NCBI GenBank assembly: GCA_020850615.1
Contig: JADZEI010000022.1
Coordinates: 23,578-87,577 of the forward strand
Length of the DNA: 64,000 nucleotides
Reading direction: 5' to 3'
From: Dehalococcoidia bacterium
GTDB lineage: Bacteria > Chloroflexota > Dehalococcoidia > Tepidiformales > Tepidiformaceae
Part shown: positions 8,009-15,750 of the stretch, piece after piece
Position numbering within the stretch: the first letter of the stretch is position 1
Layout of the letters: every line of letters begins with the position of its first letter
Program-made: the position numbers and the translations under genes
Notes under the pieces: generated by a model
The model's input: only the letters and a program-made list of their open reading frames with translations
Database searches by the model: none
Told to the model about the DNA's origin: nothing

Positions 8009-8799
8009 GCGTGGGGCATCCAGGCGTGGGCGGCGAGCTCGAAGCTCACCAGCGTGGCGGCGACGGCGAACAGGGTAGCCCATTCGGCGCGAAGCATGGG
8101 GCGCACGCGGTGGCTGACGAGCTGGCCGGTGTAGCCGCGCGCCTGCATCGCGAGGTAGATGCGCTCGCTGCGTTCGTAGGAGCGGATGAAGAGCGAGCCG
8201 ACCATGTGGCCGACGACCTTGGCGCGCCAGGCGGTGGAGACGCGCTTCGCCCCCGGGAGCTCGGCGGACCGCGCCTGCCGGGCGCGCATCATGCGCTGGG
8301 CTTCGCCGGTGAGGACCGCGAGGTAGCGGTACATCAGGGAGATAACGGCGACCATCAGCTTCGGCAGGCGGAGCCGTTCGAGGCCGTGGACGAGGTCGTG
8401 GAAGGTGGTGGAGAAGACGAGGAGCGTGGCCGCCTGCACGCTGACCCAGCTCTTGAGCATGATGGTCGCGACGAGGCGGACGCCTTCCCAGCTCGCCGTG
8501 AGCGAGAACAGCCCGAAGTCGACCGTGCCGATGGGGTCGCCCTCGCGGGTGAAGACGAGGGGGAGGGCCGCGAAGACAAACGGCAGGGCCACGAACGAGC
8601 CGCGCACCATGCGGACGGGTCCGAGCCGCGCGAGGAAGGACACGCCCACGAGCGCGGACCATGCGATCCCCAGGGCGAGGAACGATTCGCGCGGCAGCAG
8701 GCTCACCGAGAGGATGAAGCCCACCACCAGGATGAACTTCAGCCGTGCGTCGGCCCGGTGCACCGGGCTCTCGCGGTGGACGTAGCGGTCGAGGTTCAG
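8005..8799 (-). CDS. cbiQ: Cobalt/nickel ECF transporter transmembrane protein CbiQ
   Basis: A 264-residue membrane protein. 'NLDRYVHRESPVHRADARLKF' is the standard CbiQ N-terminus and 'SERIYLAMQARGYTG' contains the coupling motif A-R-G that contacts CbiO. About five to six hydrophobic segments are visible. No ATG, GTG or TTG lies at the expected start. The best fit is CTG at 8799, which overlaps the upstream TGA as CTGA. Alternatives are a GTG about 12 residues further in, or a long upstream extension that runs through the neighbouring gene in another frame. The family call is firm and the start is not. Confidence 0.85.
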   Translation of the reverse strand: MNLDRYVHRESPVHRADARLKFILVVGFILSVSLLPRESFLALGIAWSALVGVSFLARLGPVRMVRGSFVALPFVFAALPLVFTREGDPIGTVDFGLFSLTASWEGVRLVATIMLKSWVSVQAATLLVFSTTFHDLVHGLERLRLPKLMVAVISLMYRYLAVLTGEAQRMMRARQARSAELPGAKRVSTAWRAKVVGHMVGSLFIRSYERSERIYLAMQARGYTGQLVSHRVRPMLRAEWATLFAVAATLVSFELAAHAWMPHA

Positions 8800-9161
8800 G
8801 ACGCCCTCGCGCCCTTGCGCGTCTGTTGGAGCAGGAACCCGAGGACGAGGATGACCGCGAAGACGATCGCCACGCCGACCAGGCCGGAGAGCACGACGCT
8901 CACCCACTCGTTATCGACGCCGGGGATGCTGTAGTCGGGGAGGATTTCGTAGCCGGAGTCCTGGCCCTCTTGGGCGAAGCCCTTGTCCTCCGAGACTCGG
9001 TCGAGGCCGTCCGGGTCTTCGGAGGCGGCCGGGGCGAGGATGACTACGCAGGCGGCCGCGATGACGAGCCCGATGATGGCCCAGCGGTAGCGGCGGAACC
9101 AGCTGCCGCCATCGGTGGGCGTGCGGGGAGCGCGGGGGGCCGTGTTGGAAGCAGCGGGCAT
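8796..9161 (-). CDS. PDGLE-domain protein (CbiN/NikN-like subunit)
   Basis: A 121-residue protein with two hydrophobic helices (about 28-46 and 87-110) flanking a loop that contains 'EDPDGLDRVSEDKGF', the PDGLE-type motif. In Co/Ni ECF transporters a small two-helix protein of this kind (CbiN or a PDGLE protein) sits next to CbiM and helps load the metal. The start ATG 9161 lies one base after the cbiM stop and has GGAGG 7 nt upstream. Its position between cbiM and cbiQ supports the role. Confidence 0.85.
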   Translation of the reverse strand: MPAASNTAPRAPRTPTDGGSWFRRYRWAIIGLVIAAACVVILAPAASEDPDGLDRVSEDKGFAQEGQDSGYEILPDYSIPGVDNEWVSVVLSGLVGVAIVFAVILVLGFLLQQTRKGARAS

Positions 9162-9162
9162 C

Positions 9163-9837
9163 TCAGGCCTCCATCGGGCGCGCGTCGCGCAGCTGGAAGA
9201 GGTCGGCGCGGCTGGCGGCGATGAAGCTGAGCGCGGCGACGGTGATCACGGCCTCGCCGATGCCGATGATGGCGTGCCAGCCGGCCATGGCCGCGAGCGA
9301 GGTCGCGAGGTCGGTCGTGTCGGAAGCGGCGAGCTGGACGGCGGTGAGGATGGCCGCGGCGAAGACGGACGTCCAGGCAGCGATGGGCGCGGCGACCAGG
9401 CGGCGCTTCTCTTCGCCGCCGAGCACGACGCAGAGCGTGCGGTAGAGCCAGTAGCCGCCGAAGGTGCCGATGATGCCCATGTTGAAGATGTTCGCGCCGA
9501 GGACGAGGAGGCCGCCGTCCTGGAAGATGAGCGCCTGCACGGAGATGACGCAGGCCATCACGATCGTGCCGGCCCAGGGGCCGAGGAGCACCGCCGCGAG
9601 GACGCCACCGAGCAGGTGGCCGGAGGTGCCACCGGGAATCTGGAAGTTGAACATCTGGGCGGCAAAGATGAAGGCCGCCATCACGCCCATGAGGGGCACA
9701 GCGCGCTCATCGAGCTCCTTGCCGGCGCGCTGGAGCGAGACGGCAAGGGCGGCGCCGGTGATGACCCAGAACCCGAGCGCGATCGGCGTGGAGAAGAAGC
9801 CATCGGGCGCATGCAACAGGAATTGCGGAAACGGCAT
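9163..9837 (-). CDS. cbiM: Energy-coupling factor transporter substrate-binding protein CbiM
   Basis: A 224-residue membrane protein that binds Co2+ or Ni2+. 'LHAPDGFFSTP' matches the metal-binding N-terminus (M-H-x-P-D-G) of CbiM/NikM, and 'QMFNFQIPGGTSGHLLGG' holds the second His-bearing loop. In characterised members the free N-terminal Met and His2 are metal ligands. Here the ATG at 9837, which has a good GGAGG box, puts eight residues before that point and Leu where Met should be. A TTG at 9816 would give the canonical M-H start but has no ribosome binding site. It heads the cbiM-PDGLE-cbiQ-cbiO operon. Confidence 0.9.
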   Translation of the reverse strand: MPFPQFLLHAPDGFFSTPIALGFWVITGAALAVSLQRAGKELDERAVPLMGVMAAFIFAAQMFNFQIPGGTSGHLLGGVLAAVLLGPWAGTIVMACVISVQALIFQDGGLLVLGANIFNMGIIGTFGGYWLYRTLCVVLGGEEKRRLVAAPIAAWTSVFAAAILTAVQLAASDTTDLATSLAAMAGWHAIIGIGEAVITVAALSFIAASRADLFQLRDARPMEA

Positions 9838-9884
9838 GGCGAAGAACCTCCGGGACAGCTCGCAACGGCAAGCTTAGTGTCTAA

Positions 9885-9900
9885 ATGCAAAGAGTTGCAA
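9885..9900. promoter_or_regulatory. Candidate metal-regulator operator upstream of cbiM
   Basis: Plus-strand ATGCAA-AGAG-TTGCAA forms two TGCAA half-sites 10 bp apart, 47 nt before cbiM in the divergent cbiM/MBL intergenic region. It recalls the TTGCAA-N5-TTGCAA box known for the nickel repressor Nur of Streptomyces, with one base less spacing. The link to a regulator is inference. Confidence 0.35.
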
Positions 9901-9981
9901 TTGAGACAGGTCGCAACGCGCACCCGGGCTTCACGCTCTCCTGACAGCGCGTGGCAGTTTCCGCGGGGGCGCGGCAACCCG

Positions 9982-9994
9982 TATCGTTCAGTCC
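9982..9994 (+). promoter_or_regulatory. Leaderless promoter of the MBL hydrolase operon
   Basis: TATCGT at 9982-9987 lies 7 nt before ATG 9995. There is no Shine-Dalgarno sequence in the short interval. Confidence 0.45.
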
Positions 9995-10855
9995 ATGTAT
10001 CCACCCGCCCGTTACCGCCTGGGTGACTTCGACATCGCGGTCATCTCCGATGGCTACATCAAGCTCGATGGGGGCGCCGTCTTCGGGCTGGTGCCGCGGG
10101 TGCTGTGGGAGCCGGTCATCGGCAAGGACCACATCGATGATCAGCACCGCATCTCGCTGGGGCTGAACTGCCTGGTGGTGCGCCGCGGGAGCGACGTCCT
10201 GCTGATCGAAACGGGCATGGGCTCGAAGCTCACGGGTTCGATGCGCGAGAAGGTGTTCCCGGGTGACTACGGCTACCTGCTCGAGAACCTCGCGGCATTG
10301 GGGCTGCGGCCGGAGGACGTGACGGCGGTCGCGAACACGCACCTGCACGCCGACCATTGCGGCTGGAACACGGTGCGGAAGGGCGACAACGTGGTCCCGT
10401 CGTTCCCGAACGCGCGCTACTTCGTTCAGGCGGGCGAATACGCGGCGGCGACGCACCCCAACGACCGGACGCGCGCGACCTACCTCGCGGAGAACTTCGC
10501 GCCGCTGGAGGCGAGCGGCCAGCTGGAGCTCGTCTCGGGCGAACAGGAGATCGTGCCGGGTGTGCACTTCCTGCCGACGCCGGGACACACCGCCGACCAC
10601 GCCTCGCTCGTGCTGTCGTCGGGCGGCGAGACGGCGATTTACCTCGGCGACGTGGCCCACCACGAGGTGCAGGTCGAGCGGCCGGCGTGGGTGGCGGCGT
10701 TCGACATCCTGCCGGTGATCAGCCTCGAAACGAAGAAGGCGCTGGCCGAGCGCGCCGTACGCGAACGGGCACTGCTGTTCTGCGTGCACAACGCGTTCCC
10801 CGGCGTGGGCCGGCTGGTCGAGCGCGAGGGCAAGCGGGTATTCGTGCACGAATGA
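9995..10855 (+). CDS. MBL-fold metallo-hydrolase
   Basis: A 286-residue metallo-beta-lactamase-fold enzyme. The metal site is visible as 'ANTHLHADHCGW' (HxHxDH), 'TPGHTADH' and the bridging Asp in 'AIYLGDVAHH'. The layout resembles AHL-lactonase-like and other broad lactone or ester hydrolases. The substrate cannot be assigned. It begins a three-gene plus-strand operon with a GcvT-like protein (ATGA overlap) and a NUDIX-like protein. Confidence 0.88.
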   Translation: MYPPARYRLGDFDIAVISDGYIKLDGGAVFGLVPRVLWEPVIGKDHIDDQHRISLGLNCLVVRRGSDVLLIETGMGSKLTGSMREKVFPGDYGYLLENLAALGLRPEDVTAVANTHLHADHCGWNTVRKGDNVVPSFPNARYFVQAGEYAAATHPNDRTRATYLAENFAPLEASGQLELVSGEQEIVPGVHFLPTPGHTADHASLVLSSGGETAIYLGDVAHHEVQVERPAWVAAFDILPVISLETKKALAERAVRERALLFCVHNAFPGVGRLVEREGKRVFVHE

Positions 10856-11898
10856 GCGAGCCACAGCTGGTCTACCACCTGGCCCTGCGCGAGCTGCACG
10901 CCGCCGCGGGCGCCACCTTCGTGGCCCACGCGGGCTGGTCGCTGCCGGCGCACTACGGTGACTTGGCGGCGGAGTACGCGGCGCTGCGGGGCGCGGCAGC
11001 GGTGTTCGACCGCTCCTATCGCAGCCGGTTCATGGTGACCGGCACGGACGCCGGCGAGCTGCTGGCGAAGGTGTTCGCCGGGCACGCGGAGGAGCTCGAA
11101 GAGGGGCGCGCGATGCGGACGGTGGCGCTCGACGCGGAGGGAACCATCGCCGATGTGGTGCTGATCGCGCGGACGGGCGGCATCGCCTACCTCGTCACGG
11201 GCGAACCGGGCCGCCGGAGCGACACCTTCGCCCGGCTGCGCGCGAACGCGGGCGAGGACTGGGACGTCGGCATCGAAGACCGCACGGAGACGACCTGCCT
11301 GGTCGCGCTCGCGGGGCCGGGCGCCGCCGATGCCGCGACGGAGCACCTCTCGGAGGCGCTTCAGTCGCGGCTTCCGTCGCTGCACGCGGTGACGTTCGAA
11401 TTCCACGGCTTCCGCGCGCTCGCCATCCGGACGAGCGACGCGGGCGAGGATGGCTTCGAGTTCGTGCTGGCGCCGGCGGTGGCGCAGCACATCATCGAGA
11501 CGCTGCGCGCGGGCGGCGTGCCGCTGGTGGGCCTGAACGCACAGGAGAACGCCCGGATCGAGACGTGCATCCCAGCCTTCGACCCCGACCTCGAGCCGGG
11601 CCTGTCGCCGGCGGAGGCGGACCTCGACGTGCTCCTCGGCATCCCCGGAGGGCGGGAGGCGCGGATCCTCGCGGCGGTGCTGCTCGAAGGGAGCTCCATC
11701 CCGGCGAAGGGCACGGCGGTGGCAATCGGCGGCGCACCCGCGGGCGAGGTCCGCTCGGCGACGTGGTCGCCGGCGCTGCAATCCGTGGTCGCGCTGGCAC
11801 TGCTGGACGCGCGACAGGCGCTGCCGGGCACAAACGTTGACGCTGCCGGGATTCCCGGCACTATCGTGGCGAAACCACTCTATCGACGGAGGGCCTGA
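10852..11898 (+). CDS. GcvT/YgfZ-like folate-binding protein
   Basis: A 348-residue protein of the aminomethyltransferase superfamily. 'HAGWSLPAHYGDLAAEYAALR' followed by 'VFDRSYRSRFMVTGTDAGEL' matches the N-terminal GcvT pattern, and a C-terminal beta-barrel domain follows ('LLEGSSIPAKGTAVA'). Relatives bind tetrahydrofolate. They are either glycine-cleavage T-protein, sarcosine/dimethylglycine demethylase, or YgfZ, which aids iron-sulfur assembly. No other glycine-cleavage gene is near, so the YgfZ/GcvT-like label is safer than gcvT. The ATG at 10852 overlaps the MBL stop as ATGA. Confidence 0.75.
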   Translation: MSEPQLVYHLALRELHAAAGATFVAHAGWSLPAHYGDLAAEYAALRGAAAVFDRSYRSRFMVTGTDAGELLAKVFAGHAEELEEGRAMRTVALDAEGTIADVVLIARTGGIAYLVTGEPGRRSDTFARLRANAGEDWDVGIEDRTETTCLVALAGPGAADAATEHLSEALQSRLPSLHAVTFEFHGFRALAIRTSDAGEDGFEFVLAPAVAQHIIETLRAGGVPLVGLNAQENARIETCIPAFDPDLEPGLSPAEADLDVLLGIPGGREARILAAVLLEGSSIPAKGTAVAIGGAPAGEVRSATWSPALQSVVALALLDARQALPGTNVDAAGIPGTIVAKPLYRRRA

Positions 11899-11901
11899 CC
11901 G

Positions 11902-12462
11902 ATGGGATTCCCCGGGGTTGGCGATCTGGGCAGCTTCTACATCCCGCCCCCGGTTGGGGCGCTCGAACTGAACCTGAACGACGAATGGCGCGCGCGCTTC
12001 ACCGAGGCGGACGAGCTGCCGCCGAACGCGCCCGTCCAGTACGGGTACGCCATCGTGTTCAAGGGCGACCGCGGCTACGTCTGCCGCGCGGGCGACGACG
12101 CGGTCTGGGGCGTGGTCGAGGGGCCGTTCTCCGAAGGCGAGCAGACGCAGGAATGGCTCGAACGGGCCGTCCGCGAGCAGCTGGGCGCGACCATCGCGAA
12201 GTGCGAGCTGTTCGGCTACCTGGACTGCAAGGCCACGAGCCACAACCCGCAGTTCGAAGCCGGGGCCGTGACCGTGCGCGCGCTCTACCTGGTGGCGGCG
12301 GAGGAGGTCGGGGAGATCCCGGACGACTCGCCGTATGCGCGGCGGCGCCTGCCGCTCAACGAGCACGCCCGCGCCGTCCGCGACCGCTATCCGGAGCTCG
12401 TGAAGTACATGTCGATCGGGCTGAACCGCTACAACGTCTGGCGGGCGAAGGGCGAGGCGTAG
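11902..12462 (+). CDS. Degenerate NUDIX-like protein
   Basis: A 186-residue protein that follows the GcvT-like gene by 3 nt and has a GGAGGG box. The segment 'GPFSEGEQTQEWLERAVREQ' lines up with a NUDIX box (G-x5-E-x7-R-E) but has extra residues before R-E, and 'REQLGAT' replaces the REUxEE core, so the pyrophosphohydrolase site looks broken. The C-terminus is charged and ends 'NRYNVWRAKGEA'. This could be a NUDIX fold without the classic activity or an unrelated fold with a chance likeness. It is certainly a gene by position and codon use, but its function is unknown. Confidence 0.6.
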   Translation: MGFPGVGDLGSFYIPPPVGALELNLNDEWRARFTEADELPPNAPVQYGYAIVFKGDRGYVCRAGDDAVWGVVEGPFSEGEQTQEWLERAVREQLGATIAKCELFGYLDCKATSHNPQFEAGAVTVRALYLVAAEEVGEIPDDSPYARRRLPLNEHARAVRDRYPELVKYMSIGLNRYNVWRAKGEA

Positions 12463-12465
12463 CCG

Positions 12466-13311
12466 CTACTCGCCCGAGTAGACGCGGTCGACGAGCTCGA
12501 AGAGCGCGGGGTCGTAGCGTTCCAGCCAGTCGCGGTCCTGGATGCCGCGAAGGTCGGCGTGGATGAAGTACGCCTGCGTGGCTTCGGCGAAGTACTCGTG
12601 GTGGTTCGTTGCGGCGTAGGCGTCGCGATAGCGGCCGGCGCTGAGCGCGGCCTGGTAGAGGATGCGCGTCTCAATGTAGTCGGCCGGGGAGATGGACCAG
12701 TTCTGCACGAGGTGGCCGAGCTCGTGGTAGAGCACGTTGAGCCCGGCACAGGGGCCCGAGCGGTCGCCGAGCAGGTCCAGCTCGTTCACGGTGACGATCG
12801 GGTAGTCCGCGCGGTCGGCGACGCCGCAGGCGTGGTCGAACACGTCCGTCTGGGACGTGCCGTCGAGGCAGTCGAACTCGGGCAGGTCGAGGATGCGCTG
12901 GCCGGGCTCGGCGACGACGACGTAGGCGCCCTCCTCGGCCAGGATGTCCTCCAGGTCGTTCTCCGCGAAGACGTGCTCGACCGTCTGACGGGCGATTTCG
13001 AGCGCTTCGGGCGAGACGCCGGCCGGGGCGACGATGGCGAGCCCGGCGGCGTCGGTGCGCTGTGTGTAGAGGGCCGGGAACGTCTGCGGCGCGCCGGGCG
13101 CGGGGCGGTGGAGCACGCCCTGGCAGACGTTGCCCTCGGCGGGGAGGCGGGCACTGGCCTCGCGGGTGGGGGTGGGGCTGGGCTTGGAGGTCTCCTGCGT
13201 CGCGGCCCGTCCGGGCGCGCCCGTGTCGTCTCGCGGCGAAAGCGTGAGCACCATGGCGGCGACGGCCATGGCTGCGGCCAGGGGGAGGAGGATGACGGCG
13301 AGGATGCGCAC
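12466..13311 (-). CDS. Secreted or membrane-anchored zinc metalloprotease-like protein
   Basis: A 281-residue protein with an N-terminal hydrophobic segment (residues 4-24) followed by a Thr/Ser/Pro linker and a catalytic part. 'LYHELGHLVQNW' contains HExxH, and 'HHEYFAEATQAYF' about 50 residues later offers the third ligand, the pattern of gluzincin-type peptidases. Four cysteines could form disulfides, fitting an extracellular site. It converges on the NUDIX-like gene with only 3 nt between stops. The specific peptidase family is not recognised. Confidence 0.7.
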   Translation of the reverse strand: MRILAVILLPLAAAMAVAAMVLTLSPRDDTGAPGRAATQETSKPSPTPTREASARLPAEGNVCQGVLHRPAPGAPQTFPALYTQRTDAAGLAIVAPAGVSPEALEIARQTVEHVFAENDLEDILAEEGAYVVVAEPGQRILDLPEFDCLDGTSQTDVFDHACGVADRADYPIVTVNELDLLGDRSGPCAGLNVLYHELGHLVQNWSISPADYIETRILYQAALSAGRYRDAYAATNHHEYFAEATQAYFIHADLRGIQDRDWLERYDPALFELVDRVYSGE

Positions 13312-13337
13312 GCAAGAAGCTTGAGGTTTCGGACACC

Positions 13338-13353
13338 CCCGCGTAAACGCGGG
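13338..13353. terminator. Short hairpin between the SIMPL lipoprotein and metalloprotease genes
   Basis: CCCGCG-TAAA-CGCGGG (6-bp stem, 4-nt loop) sits 36 nt past the SIMPL gene stop on the minus strand. No T-run follows, so it is either a weak terminator or leader structure of the metalloprotease gene. Confidence 0.35.
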
Positions 13354-13388
13354 TTCGCCCGAGTCCTTACAACTCCCTTACGGAGCTG

Positions 13389-14135
13389 TCACTCGGCGAT
13401 GGCCCAGCGCACGACCACATTCACGCGGATAGTCCCGGAGCCGGTCTCGATCGGCGTCGACGAGTAGGCACTGCCGGTGGCGGGTATCGCCACATCGGCC
13501 AGGCGGAGGACGTCGATGGGCTGCGCCGTCTGCACGTCTTCGCTAATGGCGATGGGCGCGCCGAGGGTGACGCCGCCGAGCCGGGCGAGCTGCTCCGCCT
13601 TCGCTTTCGCGTCGGCCATGGCGCGCTCGCGGGCGGTCGCCTTCGCCTCGGTGTCGTCGTCGAGCTGGAAGGCGACGCCCTGGAGGCGGGAGGCATCGCC
13701 GCCGGCGTCGATCGCCTGGTCGATGGTCGCGTTCAGGCGCGAGAGGTCGCGCACCTTCACCGAGAGCGTGTTCGTCACGATGTAGCCCACGACGGTCGGC
13801 TGGCCGCCGCCAGAGGGGTAGTTGTACTCGGGCTGGACATAGAGCGCGGCGGTCTGGATGTCGGCATCGGCGACGCCGTTGCTTTTGACCGAGGCGATGA
13901 CCGCAGCGGCGAGCTGCGCCGCCTCCTCGCGGGCGGTGCCCACGGCCGGGGAGCGGACCTCCACGCCGACAGTGAAAACGGCGATGTCCGGCGGGACGTT
14001 GATCTCGCCGACGCCGGCGACGGTGACACCCATGGCCTCTTCCTCCGGCATGACGGTGGTGTTCGTGTCGCCCTCGCAGGCGGCGAAGAGTGCAGCCACG
14101 GGCAGCAGGCCCAGGATGATGGCGGCGCGTTTCAT
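13389..14135 (-). CDS. SIMPL-domain (DUF541) lipoprotein
   Basis: A 248-residue protein with a lipoprotein signal peptide: a hydrophobic stretch ending 'VAALFAAC', so Cys19 or nearby is the lipidation site. The mature part opens 'VTVAGVGEINVPPDIAVFTV' and has 'ARERAMADAKAKAEQLARLG', both characteristic of the SIMPL/DUF541 domain, whose role is poorly defined but is linked to the cell envelope. It is the third gene of the sigma/anti-sigma operon (ATGA overlap). That suggests it is an envelope protein controlled by, or acting in, this ECF system. Confidence 0.9.
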   Translation of the reverse strand: MKRAAIILGLLPVAALFAACEGDTNTTVMPEEEAMGVTVAGVGEINVPPDIAVFTVGVEVRSPAVGTAREEAAQLAAAVIASVKSNGVADADIQTAALYVQPEYNYPSGGGQPTVVGYIVTNTLSVKVRDLSRLNATIDQAIDAGGDASRLQGVAFQLDDDTEAKATARERAMADAKAKAEQLARLGGVTLGAPIAISEDVQTAQPIDVLRLADVAIPATGSAYSSTPIETGSGTIRVNVVVRWAIAE

Positions 14136-15037
14136 GTCCGGCTCCTGATGCCACGGGCGGCGAAGAAGGCGAGCGCGGCCGCGCCGATGGCGATGCTGGC
14201 GAAGACCGCTTCGAACGCGCGGAGCGTGGTTTTCGAGCGGTCATGGCTGATTGCGGTGCCCGGGCCGGGCGCGATGGCGTCCGGTGCGCCGGCGCCCGTG
14301 TCGTATGCGTTGGCGGCGCTGGTGACGTCGTTGGTGGTGCGCTGCTCGACGGTGCTGTCGTCCGCGGGCGCCTCGGTCGTGGGCTGGCCGCCGGTTGCGG
14401 GCGGGGGAGGCGTCTGCTGGGGGGTGGCCTCCGGGACGGACTGGCCGCTCACGCCGCCGCCCTCGACCGTCGGCAGGGCGGGCATGGTGCTGCTGGGCTC
14501 GGCGGCACCGGTCTCCCGGTCGCCCTCGAACATCTCGCCGGCGTCCTCCGGCGTCCCGGCCGCGGAGGACATGGTGGTCATGGCCTCCTGGGTGGCGCCG
14601 GCGCCGGCATCGGCCGCGACCTGGTCGTCGTCGCCATCGTCAGCGACACCGGCGAAGTCGACGGTGAGCAGGGCGAAGAAGCCGAGCGCGGCCACGGCGG
14701 CCGTGACCTGGGCGAAACGGAGCGCCATCACGGGCGCGGGCGGCCGGATGGGCGCAGCGACGACGACCGGGCGCGCGGGGTTCGCCGCCGGGCGGCTGCG
14801 GGCCTCGGCCGCCATCTCGGGCGTTATCGCGAAGCTGCGCGGGGCCGGGCGCTCCGGCAGGCCGCGGAGCAGCGTGCGCGTGGCGCGGTGCTCTTCGACG
14901 GCGCCGGAGCAGGCGGCGCAGCTGGCGAGGTGCCGTTCGAACGCGGCGCGGCCGCCGCTGTCGAGCGAGCCATCGACGTACCCGTGCAGGCGCCGCTCCC
15001 ACCTCTCATGCCCACCAAGCCATGCCGGACGATTCAT
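14132..15037 (-). CDS. Membrane anti-sigma factor with zinc-finger (zf-HC2-like) domain
   Basis: A 301-residue protein. The N-terminus holds 'ERHLASCAACSGAVEEH', the H-x3-C-x2-C zinc motif of anti-sigma factors that clamp ECF sigmas in the cytoplasm. A transmembrane helix follows at about 105-125, then a long Thr/Pro/Ala-rich outer region. A second hydrophobic helix ('FASIAIGAAALAFFAARG') sits at the C-terminus, so both ends may be cytoplasmic. It overlaps the sigma gene by 4 nt (ATGA), the standard arrangement of a sigma with its cognate inhibitor. Confidence 0.85.
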   Translation of the reverse strand: MNRPAWLGGHERWERRLHGYVDGSLDSGGRAAFERHLASCAACSGAVEEHRATRTLLRGLPERPAPRSFAITPEMAAEARSRPAANPARPVVVAAPIRPPAPVMALRFAQVTAAVAALGFFALLTVDFAGVADDGDDDQVAADAGAGATQEAMTTMSSAAGTPEDAGEMFEGDRETGAAEPSSTMPALPTVEGGGVSGQSVPEATPQQTPPPPATGGQPTTEAPADDSTVEQRTTNDVTSAANAYDTGAGAPDAIAPGPGTAISHDRSKTTLRAFEAVFASIAIGAAALAFFAARGIRSRT

Positions 15038-15660
15038 TCTTCCCTCACCCGAACCAGACGACGGATCGCCCCCGAAAGTTCCGGGCGCTGCAGGACCAGG
15101 TTTCGGAGGCGCTCGCGGCCGCGGTGGATGCGCGACTTGATCGTGCCCACAGAGGTCCCGGTCAACCGTGCCACCTCTTCGTACTGGAAGTCGTAAACAT
15201 CGACGAGGAGGACGGCCTGGCGCTGTTCGAAGGGGATTTCGAGGAGGAGCTGTTCGAGCTCGGCACCAAATTCGTGGCGTTCGATGATGTCGAGTGCACC
15301 TTCGTGGGGATCTGGCACCTCAACGGGAAGGTCATTCCTGTCGAATATCGCTGAGAGTGACGCTGCCTGGTCCTTTCGGCGGCGCCTTCGGAGCTCGTCT
15401 TTGCTTTCGTTCGCGGCAATGCGCAGCAGCCAGCTGCGGAAGTTGCCGCCTTCGAAGCGGTCGAGCGACCGGTACGCCGAAAGGAACGCCTCCTGCGTCG
15501 CGTCTTCGGCCGATTGCGACTGGCCGAGAATGCGGAAGCAGAGGCTGTACACAGCCGACTGGTGGCGCTCGACGAGCCTGTTGAAGGCGTCGAGACTGCC
15601 GTCTTTGGCTAGTAGGACAAGTCGCTCGTCGGGGGGGTCCAGCCCAACACCCATGCCCAT
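15034..15660 (-). CDS. ECF-family RNA polymerase sigma factor
   Basis: A 208-residue sigma factor with region 2 ('ATQEAFLSAYRSLDRFEGGNF' begins it, with 'RSWLLRIAANESKDELRRRR') and region 4 ('EVARLTGTSVGTIKSRIHRG'). It directs RNA polymerase to envelope or stress promoters when released by the adjacent zinc-finger anti-sigma. The start is taken as ATG 15660; a second ATG lies at 15654. A TACCCT hexamer sits 9 nt upstream. It is divergent from the giant signal peptidase gene, with 90 bp between starts. Confidence 0.92.
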   Translation of the reverse strand: MGMGVGLDPPDERLVLLAKDGSLDAFNRLVERHQSAVYSLCFRILGQSQSAEDATQEAFLSAYRSLDRFEGGNFRSWLLRIAANESKDELRRRRRKDQAASLSAIFDRNDLPVEVPDPHEGALDIIERHEFGAELEQLLLEIPFEQRQAVLLVDVYDFQYEEVARLTGTSVGTIKSRIHRGRERLRNLVLQRPELSGAIRRLVRVREE

Positions 15661-15737
15661 CGCAGGGCGAGGGTAGGTGAATCACCTGTTAAGGGCGACC
15701 ACAACCCCCGGCAACCGGTGCACGCGGGAGGCTGTGG

Positions 15738-15750
15738 TACGCTGATGAAG
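15738..15750 (+). promoter_or_regulatory. Leaderless promoter of the giant signal peptidase gene
   Basis: TACGCT at 15738-15743 is 7 nt before ATG 15751. This supports that start over the in-frame ATGs at 15745 and 15718. Confidence 0.5.

Noticed and set aside
10639..12366. Long minus-strand frame opposite the MBL and GcvT-like genes
   Set aside because: Arg- and Gln-rich shadow with no recognisable domain, opposite two clear families.
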